Shown here piece by piece: positions 34,741 through 45,756 of a stretch of 64,000 nucleotides of DNA. Location of the stretch: the NCBI GenBank assembly GCA_023159155.1, contig JAJNNX010000016.1, forward strand, positions 372,001 to 436,000. Reading direction: 5' to 3'. Made by a program: the position numbers and the translations under genes. Each line of letters opens with the position of its first letter. The stretch's first letter is position 1. Source of the DNA: Ustulina deusta. Lineage: Eukaryota > Ascomycota > Sordariomycetes > Xylariales > Xylariaceae. The notes under the pieces were generated by a model. That model was not told the origin of the DNA, did not search any database, and saw only the letters and a list, made by a program, of their open reading frames with translations.

Positions 34741-36600
34741 CAAATTTCGCGGTGGGCGACCAGGCTCCGACAAGACCAGCCATGGCGCCTCTACCTCCCC
34801 CCCTTCCCCTCCACCCACTGCGCCATCTGCCGCTGAGTCTGCCCCCGTCAACAAGAAACAGATGAGGTCTTAACGCTTCGGGCTGTTCTATGTTGATAGA
34901 CGCGCCGTTGATACTGAGCAAGATGACCGGTATTCAGTTGACATTATCGCAGTGCAGGTCTGAATGGAGATGCCTACACGACTTAGACACATCGGGATAT
35001 TCTTCCAAGCTTCATCCCTGGATGTCGAGTCTATACCTATGGATACCCCTCCAAAGCGGTTCTCAGTTCGTCATTTGCTACCGTCCAGGAATTTTCACGG
35101 GCGCTTTTGAGTTCTGTAAGGGACATTCATGAGGATACAGGTACAGTATGGAGGCCGCTTCCTCCACCTCTTGTTGGCTGCGCTGACATCCGCGATAGGA
35201 GCATCGCTCGATCGTTTTTGTATGCCATAGCCTCGGTGATATCGTTTGCAAACAGGTAGGCCTTGTTTGAGCTGAGCTTCGCCAAGCATGCGCTGACCCT
35301 GAATAGGCATTGGTCTTTGCGCACCTAGACAACAGGAGATATGGCTCTTTGCTGAGATCCGTCATTGGTATAATATTCCCGGGGACTCCTCACAGAGGAA
35401 GCGAGGTCGCGAACCTGGATAAAACCATAGGGACAATTGTCAACATCTCTTCCACGACGGCCTCGGCTGGAACACAACCCAGAATCATCAGAACCGATCT
35501 ACTGGATCATCTGAACTCCGACTCCAATGTGCTGCATGAACTAGCGCTCGCGGCTAGGAATCGATTGGAGAATATGGCGGTTGTCTCTTTCCATGAGACA
35601 GAGCCGACACCCCCGCTCTCCGTCTTGGTGCGTGCTACTCCTGGTCCCTCTAAGACTCTGTCGTGCACCTTGAAAGTCTTCATATCCGCCGAGGACTCTG
35701 TACTGTGGGCACTATTGGCGCAAGACCATAGCTGGAACTTAGTTGACTTTGCCTTGCATCTAGATCGCCGATTGAACATCCGCGATAATGGGCATTGCGC
35801 ATGAAGATGCCATCCACCTCTACGCGAACCACCGAGATATTTGCAGATTCCTGGGTGTGCCTGCAAAGCTGTATGCCAGGCTCTTCGAAGAATCACCTAC
35901 CAACCGCAAAACGTAAGGCATAAACCTGTTCGCACAAGCACTCATTCCTCCGAGACGAGTAAGCCCAGACGTAACTATGTATCTGTTTCCTAGGCTCTGA
36001 CCAAGTCAAAGAATTTAGCGACACTGAAAAGTCCTGCATGATGCTCTTCAATATATTCGGCCTGGCCGACTACAAGCGAAGACTTCCGAAGCCGATTGAA
36101 GCGACTTGCCAGTGGATCCGGACCCATCCCCTCTTTGTCTCCTGGTTTGGCAAGGCCGAGAACGCTCTCCTCTGGTTGACAGGCCCCCCGGGCTGTGGCA
36201 AGACAACTTGAAGCAACATCCCAAAACGTCCTCATTTACCTTTGTGGCGACAAAATTAGCATGCAGAAGGATGCGAAAGCCGTCCTTATCGGCTTGATCT
36301 CCCAGCTTGTTCATCGCCATCGCGTGATGGTTCGGCATATACGGAAGGTGTTCGAGGTATAAGGCTCGAGCATTCTTCACTCATTTTCTGAAATTTGGAG
36401 CATATTTGAGAAGATCATCAAGGATTTGAAGTTGCTGTTCTGGGGCGCCAAAGCCGGCCACAGTCGAATTGTCGCTACGCTGCTAGAAGCCAGTGCAGAC
36501 CCCGACTATCCTCTCAACATAATACATCTCGAAAAGCTTCCCAGTTCATTAATTGTATGAGAGGGAGCCCGACTGGCGAGACTGTTGAAAACTAATGCCA
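34741..36600 (+). pseudogene. Decayed fungal NLR: esterase (SesB-like)-NACHT-ankyrin
   Basis: Pieces follow one another in the order of a fungal STAND receptor. A Ser/Pro-rich linker leads to RFGLFYVDRRAVDTEQDDRY and SVDIIAV (34,874-34,955). The alpha/beta-hydrolase part has GLNGDAYTT, CRVYTYGYPS, SIVFVCHSLGDIVCKQ (nucleophile Ser at 35229-35231) and ALVFAHLDNRRYGSLLRSVI, then GIIFPGTPHRG. A linker (HEDAIHLYANHRDICRF) precedes the NACHT with Walker A GPPGCGKTT (36182-36208) and DKISMQKDAKAVLIGLISQ. Then HSRIVATLLEASADPD resembles an ankyrin repeat. Breaks: TAA 34871, a frameshift near 34955, TAG 34984, TGA 36209, TAA 36360, and loss of most of the NACHT before the ankyrin piece. Introns remain recognisable (for example AAACAG/GTAGGC to AATAG/GCATTG). 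Intact relatives act in non-self recognition and cell death; this copy cannot. Confidence 0.8.
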
Positions 36601-39089
36601 AATCCAGGCGGGGGAGAATCCGTGAAGCGGCACTCGTCGCGTAGGTAATCGGGAATCGAGCAGCGGTCTTCAAGGTCTGCAAGATCACCACCGCTCTTTT
36701 TGCTAATCTATTCAGACGCTGCTGAGATGATCGTGTACGTAGTTTTATGCTTCTACGCACATTCTTGGGGCTAATTATCTCGAAGCAGCAGCTACTGAAA
36801 GAACAACAAAGACGGGACAATCTGAAAACCATTTAGGGTTAGAATCCTGCTCGCCTTGCTAGAGAGTAGCAGAAGTTGTGGTCACATCAAACAATTCCTT
36901 CGGGCCTTGGTGGGGGTCCGATTTGTCTGTGGCCGTGGCCCCGGCTCCAGGCCGCGTTGTATGTCGGAGCTTGGTTTCAGCGTGCACCGACTCGTAGAGT
37001 TCTAAAATATATTCCGTCATTCAGCACCACGACAGAGTTCGACAGCACGCACTTGGCCCTTGTTAATATCCTGGCTCCCCTGTCCTCCGATGCCCTAGCT
37101 TCTATCCATTCAATGACCGCAACGTCGAGCTATATACCCATTCCTGCTATTCATCCTTGCCGGTGTTGCCGAAAAGATGATGTACGTCTGTTCTTCCTTA
37201 TCTATAACTTCTACGCTTGGGCGTATATCTATACTGTATGTCATATTTATATTCAATGATATACAAAACATTCTATAAGTTCCTGAATTGATCCTATCCA
37301 TCAAATAAGTTTTTGGCCTGATGGAGGGCCCTTTGTAAGTGAGGTACTCTATCTCGAGTTCCTAGTCTATACAAGGCAATGTATATTACCTAGTACTCAT
37401 AGATATCAGATACATTCCATTGAAATCGACTCACAATTTCGAAGATGATGTAGTTGCACTTAATACTACAATAGGTAACCTGTATACCTTTGACAATTTA
37501 TAATGCCCTTGGCGTGATAGGTTAACTACCTGTTTATTTACCCTTTAGTTAAATACAGCATTACCCGAGATAGGCTTTGTTTATTAAACTTCGTTTGATA
37601 ATTGTTGTTTTATAATGAACTACATGAGCTTACCTAGGTACCTATTCGGTGAGTTTCGCAATAGTACCATATTTTAATTCAAGTACATATATCTACAGAA
37701 TAATTGAAGGTACCTAGGTAATAGGTTGTACGGTTATTCTAGACCCCTCCCCCCACACACACACCCACCTGCATGTTGTGCTAAAGGTCTGGAATTCGGG
37801 GGGAGGTGGTAACCTAATCACTCATTAAAGATATCACTTTTATGCGCATGATAATATTTTTATCAAAAGGATAATTTAGGTACCTAGATAACTTACCTCG
37901 CATAAGTACAATTTAGGTAGGATGGATCCTACCTCTCAATCAAGCATCCTGGCACAGGATAAGATTTCGCAATTGATACAACCTGTAGACGGCACCATTC
38001 TCGCCTCGATGGCTACGACACTAGCATGCTATGGATGCTGTTGGCAGAGGTGTCCCTGGCGATGCTAGCGATGGATAGGTAGGTCCCAGCCACCTCTATT
38101 CTGTATAGCCAGGGACACGGCCAAACAGCGACCCGACTCTGCCGAGAACAGCCTCGCTCAATTGGAGAACCGCAGCATGTTCCCGATACCTATTGCGGCC
38201 ATTGAGCAATCGCTTGGCAAACAGTGCACTACTACCTATTCCCAGCATCGATCTTGGACATGCGCCCTGTTATGGCCAGCCGTCTCGAGGGACACAAGGC
38301 GATGCTGTTCGCGAGAGAGCTGACCGCTACTTCTCCCGAGCGCCCATCCAGCCATCCATCAATGATCCGCACTGCCCACTAGTCTAGGTGCCATTTGGCC
38401 TAGGTAGGTATTATTCTGAATGTTTCGGCTCGGGTCGTGTTAAGGACTTTTCTGCGCTGCCCGAGTCTTGTCCCTGGCGGGTCTGGGAGTGCCAACCCTT
38501 GTCCAGCTAGCGGTGCGCTCCATGGACGTGTAGACATGATGTGTCTCCCTGCGGACCGATGTGCTCACCACCTCATTGCTGGACGCACTGCAAACAACAG
38601 CAAGGTGGCATCCTTGCGCGAATCCCGTCCGCCGCCAAGAAAGCGTCCCGACACCCCAGCACCAGCATCCCAGCACCAAACATCCCAGCCCCCAACGGCT
38701 GGAGCGCGGGATGGAAGCTTGAAGCTCTCCAGCTAATGAAGCTACACTAGATCCTTATCGCTCCCCGATCTACCTATGACCTACCGACCTATCTTCATGC
38801 ACCCTGCCACCGTTTTTTCGGCTTTCTTTTTTCCTTCTCTTCCCGCCCATCCTTTCCTAGAGTTATTTATCACCTCCATACCAACCCAGCCGTGGTTGCA
38901 CTACATGGATATGCGTGGCATTAGTCTATTTCTGGCCGAAGCTTGCATTAACCAGTGAATTCCTCGAGCGCCCAAGGCACGAGAGACCAAGGTCTGATCT
39001 AAAGTCTGACCTAAAGTCTGACCATCTTTTGCCTGATCTGTCAGCCTTGTTTGCAGTCTAACCGCCGGGAGAGCATCACTGCGGCCAAG
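36601..39089. other. Intergenic, AT-rich, repeat-like steps
   Basis: Up to about 36,700 there may be further worn ankyrin DNA (ARLARLLKTNAKS in one frame). From 37,260 to 37,930 the DNA is AT-rich with GGTACCTAGGTA units. 38,000-39,089 is the upstream region of the PhoD gene, ending in a CT-rich leader with two AAGTCTGACC units (39,002-39,022). No gene recognised. Confidence 0.5.
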
Positions 39090-42000
39090 ATGCCCACTCC
39101 CTACTGGGGCCAGCTGCCGCCTCCTCAAGCTCGCCGGTTGTCAGAGAGCTCCGACCTGACAGATCGCAGACAATCCTTGGACCGTTCCAGCTTGCCCCAG
39201 CCGCGTTACAGCTCCAATCGCGCCTCTGAGCAGACCACCATTACCGACGCTCCTACCGATTCCACCTACACGCCGCTTGGTTCACCGACCACATCAAATT
39301 CGCCAGGGAGCGGCCTGACTCCTCGCCCGCCATCATTGTCATATACGCAGAACCAGCAGCACCAGGGACTGCTGGAAAACCGTCGAAGACGGACGAGTCG
39401 AGACCAAGACGACGACACCTACGAATTTGCGAACACCTCACTCCCACCGGTCGCCCCTGACGTACCAAAGGCGCCTCCGATTAGTTATCAATACTTATAT
39501 GGAAACAGTAGTTCCTCGTATACTGACAACTCGACTCCTAGTCAGCCTCGTCTATCCTATAGACTAGAACCACAGGCTAATGTTGCTAATATGGAGACGG
39601 AGACGTTCTACAAAGATGCTACTCCTCCCGTCGAGAGACAGTCGAGACAACCTGCGCTTGATCGGACTTACCAAAATTTCAGCGATAGCTTGGTGTCCCC
39701 TGAACACCTAGAGAGAGAATTAGTCAGGTCGGGCTCCATTCGACGGCCGCCAAACGGATACCGTCCCGACAGACGAGACCCTGCTCCGCCGAGGCGACGA
39801 GAATCTTTAGGCCCGGAACCACAGCAGAATATGTGGGCTGCCGACCGCTCGCCTCTCCAAAAGTTAGAGCTGACGCTCGACGGCATTACAAAAGAAGAGA
39901 AGCGAGCCCGTGTAGAAGCTGCGGAGAGGCGCGCAAGAGAGAGGGCAGCACAGGTTAGCAAGTCTGCGAGGGCCGTGGATTACGATAAGGCAATACCCGA
40001 GAGCCAACCCAGCCAACAAGCACAGTTCAGGAATAAAGGCCAGCCAGTAGGCGGGGAGCAGAGCCTTCATACAGTCACAGCGAATTCAGTTCAGGCTCTG
40101 CCGTCGGCAGCTCCTGGGTCTGGTACATTGTCCCGAATTTCGCCAGAAGCGGGCCAGCAATATGGACTTTCGGGACAGTCGCCAAGGTCTCGAATCCCAG
40201 TGCCCAAGAACCGCAGCGTTTCGACGACGACGACCGGCATACCCCAGCGTAACTTGAGTTTCCGTGAAAGAGCGGCCACACATGAACATGGTCTTCCACA
40301 AGAGCCCAACAAGAACTCGCCCCACGCTGCGCAAACTTCAACGCCTCGTGGAGATTTTGTTCCTGTAAGGAGCAGTAGTAACAAACTGAAGAAAAATCCA
40401 CCTGGTGATCCTTGGTACACTATGCGTAGGGAGGCGGAGGAGAGGTCTGCAGGGAGATCCGCTATGTACAATAAACCTGACGCTGCTGATGGGGACAACA
40501 ATGCAGCAGTGCGGTCTCCTTACCACGACGCAAATTATGCGGCGGCGCGGTCCACAGGTGGAATGACACAGGACATGTCGCTTCCTACAGAATATCTCCC
40601 TAGACCACCAGCCAGAGGTAAAACCTTTGGAGAAGACAAGTACGTTGAAGGGCCACCGAGTCGAATAAGAGGGCTGGCGGCTGCGATTGGCTTTGGGCGA
40701 TCCAACTCGATGGGAGCAGATCGGCGGTCCCCCTCATCAAACACATCTCAAAATACGCCGATCTTAACTGGACGATTCATGCCGCAGAATACTTTAGAGG
40801 GATCCATGGATAGTCGGAATGAGCTGGCTACTTCCGGTGAACTTAGTCGGGCAAGTCCGCCCAACCAGAATCGCCAGATTCTTGTACCTGCTAAAGCCTA
40901 TCAAGGTGCCCAACCTGGTGACAGAGGTACAAAATCCGTCAAATTTCAAGATGCTGGACACGAATCCGGGATATTCAATGACAATATGTCAGACACTCCC
41001 CATCAGAGACATCATTTGAGAGAGTATCTCCATCATGACGGGTTGAAGACTGGGCAAACCACGTATCGAGCCCCAATATACCTGGACGAGTGGAAACAAC
41101 AGACGGCAGGATCATTGTCTGGGCCTTTGCTGGATCTAGGCCAGAACCCCATTCAGCCCCTCGATAAGAACACGCCATGGTGGGAGGCCGATGGTAAACG
41201 TCGACCCAGCTTTTCCACGCAGCCGCCTAAAAGAACACTTGATGGTGGAAATGATGATGCCGAGACCCGCACATCCTTCAAACCACCGCTTTATCTTAAG
41301 TGCGGCCCGTTATTACGCTACTGTGGTACCCGTGTTGAGGACCTGCCAGAAAGTATGAGCGGCAACAATGTTCTATCGGACAAGGAAATTTGGCGAGGTT
41401 CCGTCATGATAGTTACCCAGGATTCGGATTCTTCTTACGACACCGCGCCCAGTCTCCGGCTGTTTGTGCAACCAATTGAACTTCTACCACCTCCTCCGGC
41501 CGAGCTTCAAGGCGAACTGTTGCCCGAGTATGTTGATCCAATCGCAGGCATCCCGAAGGTTGGGCACCATGGAGAGACATTATACGTCCGACCAGTTGAC
41601 CAGCTTGAGGAGGCCAAAGATTTGTCGATGGTGGAACCAGATGACGGCCTATTTGAACTGATCAGGAGCCTACCCGACGATGATACCGATGCCCCTGATC
41701 CACCTGGCTCTTTTCCTAATCGTAAGAGGCGCATTGAGGTGGATGGAGAGAAACTTGGGAAATACGAAGATGTGCGTGGATTCCGCCTCCATGCAGAACG
41801 TGGCCACACATTCTGGAGATTCAACATTGAGATTGAATTACGTGGCAAACAACAGCGGATAGCGTACCGCATCAACCGTGGACCTGCCACTGGCTTCTGG
41901 GTACCAGCTCGCGGAGAGTCGATGAACATCATGTTTCACAGCTGCAATGGTTTCAGCCAGAGTGTGGACCCCGATGATTTCAGTGGCCCCGATCCCATGT

Positions 42001-44207
42001 GGCGCGATGTCTTGAACGACCATCAAACACGACCATTCCATGTCATGATTGGTGGTGGAGATCAACTCTACAATGACGCTGTCGCCCATAAGGCTAAACG
42101 CTTCCGTGAGTGGCTCGCGCTCAAGAACCCACTTCACAAAAGTAACGCTCCTTTCACGGCAGCGATGCAAGATGAGTTGGAAGCATTCTACCTCGAGAGG
42201 TACATGACGTGGTTCTCGCAGGGCCTTTTCGGCCTAGCCAACTCTCAAATCCCTATGGTGAATATGTACGATGACCATGATATCATCGATGGATTTGGCT
42301 CCTACCCTCATCATTTCATGAAATCGCCGGTCTTCTCGGGGTTAGGCAACGTTGCATTCAAATACTACTTGTTGTTCCAACATCAGAGTGTACCCAGTGA
42401 AACCGAAAAAGACGAACGAAGTTGGTGTTTAGGCGTGAAACCCGGGCCCTACATCAATCAGTTGAGTCGCAGTTTGTTTGTATCCCTAGGGGCGAGAGTT
42501 GCACTTCTCGCTGTTGATGCCCGGACAGAGCGGACAAGGGAGGAAGTGGTGCACCCAGAGACGTGGAGGAAGCTGATGGATCGCTGCTATGGAGAGATTG
42601 TCAAGGGCAGAACTCAGCACCTGCTAGTATTACTAGGAGTTCCGATTGCATATCCACGGCTTGTGTGGTTGGAAAACATGTAAGTGTCATCGGCTATTCA
42701 AGGCGAAAGCAGAGCTGATTCCCTCTCTAGTTTGACCTCAAGACTTATGGATCCCATTAAAGCTCTTGGCAAATTTGGCCTGCTAGGCAACTTAGTCAAT
42801 AGTTTCGATGGGGGTGTCGAAGTCCTTGACGATTTAGACGACCATTGGACAGCTAAAAATCACAAGGAGCAGCGGAGAATCGTCATTGAAGATCTTCAAG
42901 ATCTAGCAGTAGACAAGTCTATCCGTGTGACGATACTTAGCGGTGATGTGCATCTCGCCGCAGTCGGCCAGTTTTACTCAAATCCCAAGCTCCGCATCCC
43001 GAAACACGAGGATTTCCGTTACATGCTTAATATCATTTCATCCGCAATAGCTAATACACCGCCTCCGGACCTCATGGCAGACGTATTGAATAAGCGTAAT
43101 AAGGTGCATCACTTTGACAAGGAAACTGACGAGAACATGATGCCACTGTTCGCCCACGGGATCGATGGCAAGCCACGCAACAACAAAAATCTACTACCTC
43201 ACCGGAATTGGTGTTCCATCAGGGAATATGTACCAGGACACACGCCGCCGCCAACACCGCCGCCGGACGAGTTTGAGTACACACTAGAGGCTACCCCTCC
43301 AGGTAGTCGGGGCGGCCTATTCCGCCGGCTTTCTTTGTCAAAGGATCGCGGGCCAGCGCTTCGTCCTGACGTGCCTATGGACGCAACAGACCGTTCACGC
43401 CCACCTCTTTCCGGAGGATTCCTGCGCTCTTTCTCTCGCCGAGGTTCAAGTTCTGATGAAGTGGGACGCCCGGAATCGAACGGGCTAATGCGCACGCTCT
43501 CCCTCGGTGCACGCCCTCGCAACCTCTTGCGCCGAAAGAGCAACAAGAGGCGGCCCGACGACGGCGGCATCAATGGCTCTTGGGGCCAAGACGACGAGGA
43601 TGTCTTCGCAGCACCCGCCCCGCCCCGCTCCGCTCACGCTGGCGGAAACAGCCTCGGGCTCCGTGGCGGAGCTGGCAACGAATATGAGATCGGTGATGAG
43701 GCGCAATTTACCGCACGCTCACCGCGTCGCGCATTTACGCAACCTATGCAGCGCACAATACAACCCCAACAAATCTATCCCGGCGGCTCTGATGATAGTG
43801 ATGCTCCAATTCGACCCTTCCACCGCACGCCTACGGGTCTTAGCATTAAGAAACTTGAAAAACACGGCCTAGCGCGTTATGAAGTCAACGCTGAGGGTGG
43901 TCTAGAAGTTTGTCTCAACGTTGAGGTCAATCCCAAGGATCCGGCCGGCATTACGGTGCCATACAGACTGATGATCCCCAGACTATGGTATGAGTACCAA
44001 GGGGAGGGGTCGCCAGAGCCAGAGCTTGCAGTGGAATCTGGCATCGCGAAACAGATGAGTCATGGGCAGGGGCCTGAGGACAGCGACGGTGAGCAGGACA
44101 TGGTGGATGTTCCCCAGAAGCAAGTCAGTGGTCTGCGCCGTTGGTTCAGTAATCGCGGGAAAGGCAACCAACAACACATAAAAGAAGATGAGTGGTACGA
44201 CGAATAG
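39090..44207 (+). CDS. Large PhoD-like phosphatase domain protein
   Basis: Exon 1 (39090-42679) and exon 2 (42731-44207) join over a 51-bp phase-2 intron, giving 1,688 residues. Residues 1-720 are disordered, rich in Ser/Pro/Arg/Gln, with a charged helix near 270-305 (KEEKRARVEAAERRARERAA). The PhoD-type metallophosphatase core occupies about 740-1350: GGGDQLYND at 988-996, MYDDHDIIDGFGSYPHHFMK from 1059, and SGDVH at 1267-1271, the metal-binding positions of the family. The C-terminal 300 residues are again basic and disordered with many RRxS sites, then end acidic. Relatives are fungal cytoplasmic or membrane-associated proteins of unclear substrate; bacterial PhoD is a phosphodiesterase/alkaline phosphatase. 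No signal peptide is seen. The start MPTPYWGQLPPPQARR is preferred over an in-frame ATG at 39051 because family members begin this way. Confidence 0.88.
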
Positions 44208-45756
44208 AAGAGGCAAAAGGAGAGAATCGAATGGAAAGGTAGGAAATGGATGGGATGGCTTTGACTAGCGCGCGTGGGCTGGTTACGGCTTTGGGGTAGC
44301 TCGGCGACGTGATTGAGCCATTTCTTTGTCTATGAATGAACGACGCACATACGATAATTCAGGGAAAATAGTGTCTTGTTATTCTAGGAAGCGAGTTTCG
44401 CGTTTGGAGTTTTACACACAGGCAGGTATGGAAAAACACTTTTTTTAGTTGACGAGCGACGTCGCGAGGTTCAATTCTATATCTCTTGCGGTGGGTATTG
44501 CAGATTGGGCACACTAATCAACAATGATGAGTCTCATTTGCTCCTCGCATTCGGATGACCTAGAGTCTGGGCAATAGGGTGTAGAGTGTGCTTGATTCAA
44601 ACCGCATAAGAGTCATGAACGGGATCGTGCTTCTACATATCTAGAATCTCAGTAACAATGCCCGCCAGTACCCATACTTGATAGATTTTGGGCGCAATCA
44701 ATAGAGAAGTTGTCCGGGCTAGATAGCTGATTATAGTTGAGTATTCGATGAAGTAGTCAGTTCACTGCTGAATCCTAACAGTTTAGCGCCGCGCAGATAT
44801 GTCCCTAGATTTGTGCCATGTGACTGTCAGTCAATCGCTGGTCGTCGTGATAGGGATGATGTCAGAAGACACCAAAGGGAAAAGCGAGAAGGGGAGCCGG
44901 CCCGGGCCCTCAACACTACTGCCGAGAGCCGCGATCGCCGTTGTATGTGGTAGGTCCGAAGGTTGAATGGGAAATTCGCGGTGCCGGGTCAGTTGCTGCT
45001 GCTGCTGCTTTCGTATAACAAAAAGCACGTCTTGAATTTTGGTGGAGGGGGAGGGGGATGTTGTAAAAGGGGTTGGATGAAATACTTGGCAGATTAACAT
45101 CACCCATATTATATATACTTAGATATATAGATATCAAGAGCGTATCTTCTTCGGCCTTGAAGTCCTATGGCGGAAATAAGGAACCGTCGGCTCTTAAGAC
45201 GGAAAAATCCCAAGATGTAAAGCTGATTAGGTAGCTATCCGCTGCGTTTGAGTTCGCAGGCAGATCTTATCCAAGAGAGGGAGGACAAATACTAGCAGCC
45301 TCGCCTTGTTGCGGCTACCCACCACCTCACTGCTAGAGTGCTATCTGGCAGCGCCTCTTCATCTTCACGCTTCGGAGATCAAAAATCGATTGCATACCTC
45401 TGTAACGATGGTTACCCTGTCCACAAGCGGAGTAAGCTATTGGTGAACTCTGAAAGGGGTTCATCTCGCTCGCTATGCACCTTTGGCCACGCGAAGGGCC
45501 AGCCAGCAAGGCGGGATAACACCCTAATCCCCGCTTTCTCGAAGAGAGTCTATGGTAAGGGGTTACTAAGAGCCATCAACCTAGGAAAACACCACCGGAA
45601 GTGGAAGGGCTTTATGCCATAGTATGCGCAATGTTGATCTAAAGACGAGAAATCTACATGCCATAAGCTCTCCAAAAGCAGAACTGACAACACCAATGAC
45701 GCCACTTATGCTTTACTTCGCTATCCAATGCATTCATGCATCCATTACGTATATCA
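44208..45756. other. Intergenic between converging genes
   Basis: 3' DNA of the PhoD gene and of the EDEM gene. Includes a (GCT)n run near 44,995-45,010. Open frames here (for example 45338-45622) have no recognisable content. Confidence 0.5.

Noticed and set aside
44461..44500. tRNA-like GAGGTTCAATTC box
   Set aside because: No matching acceptor, D or anticodon arms could be folded around it.
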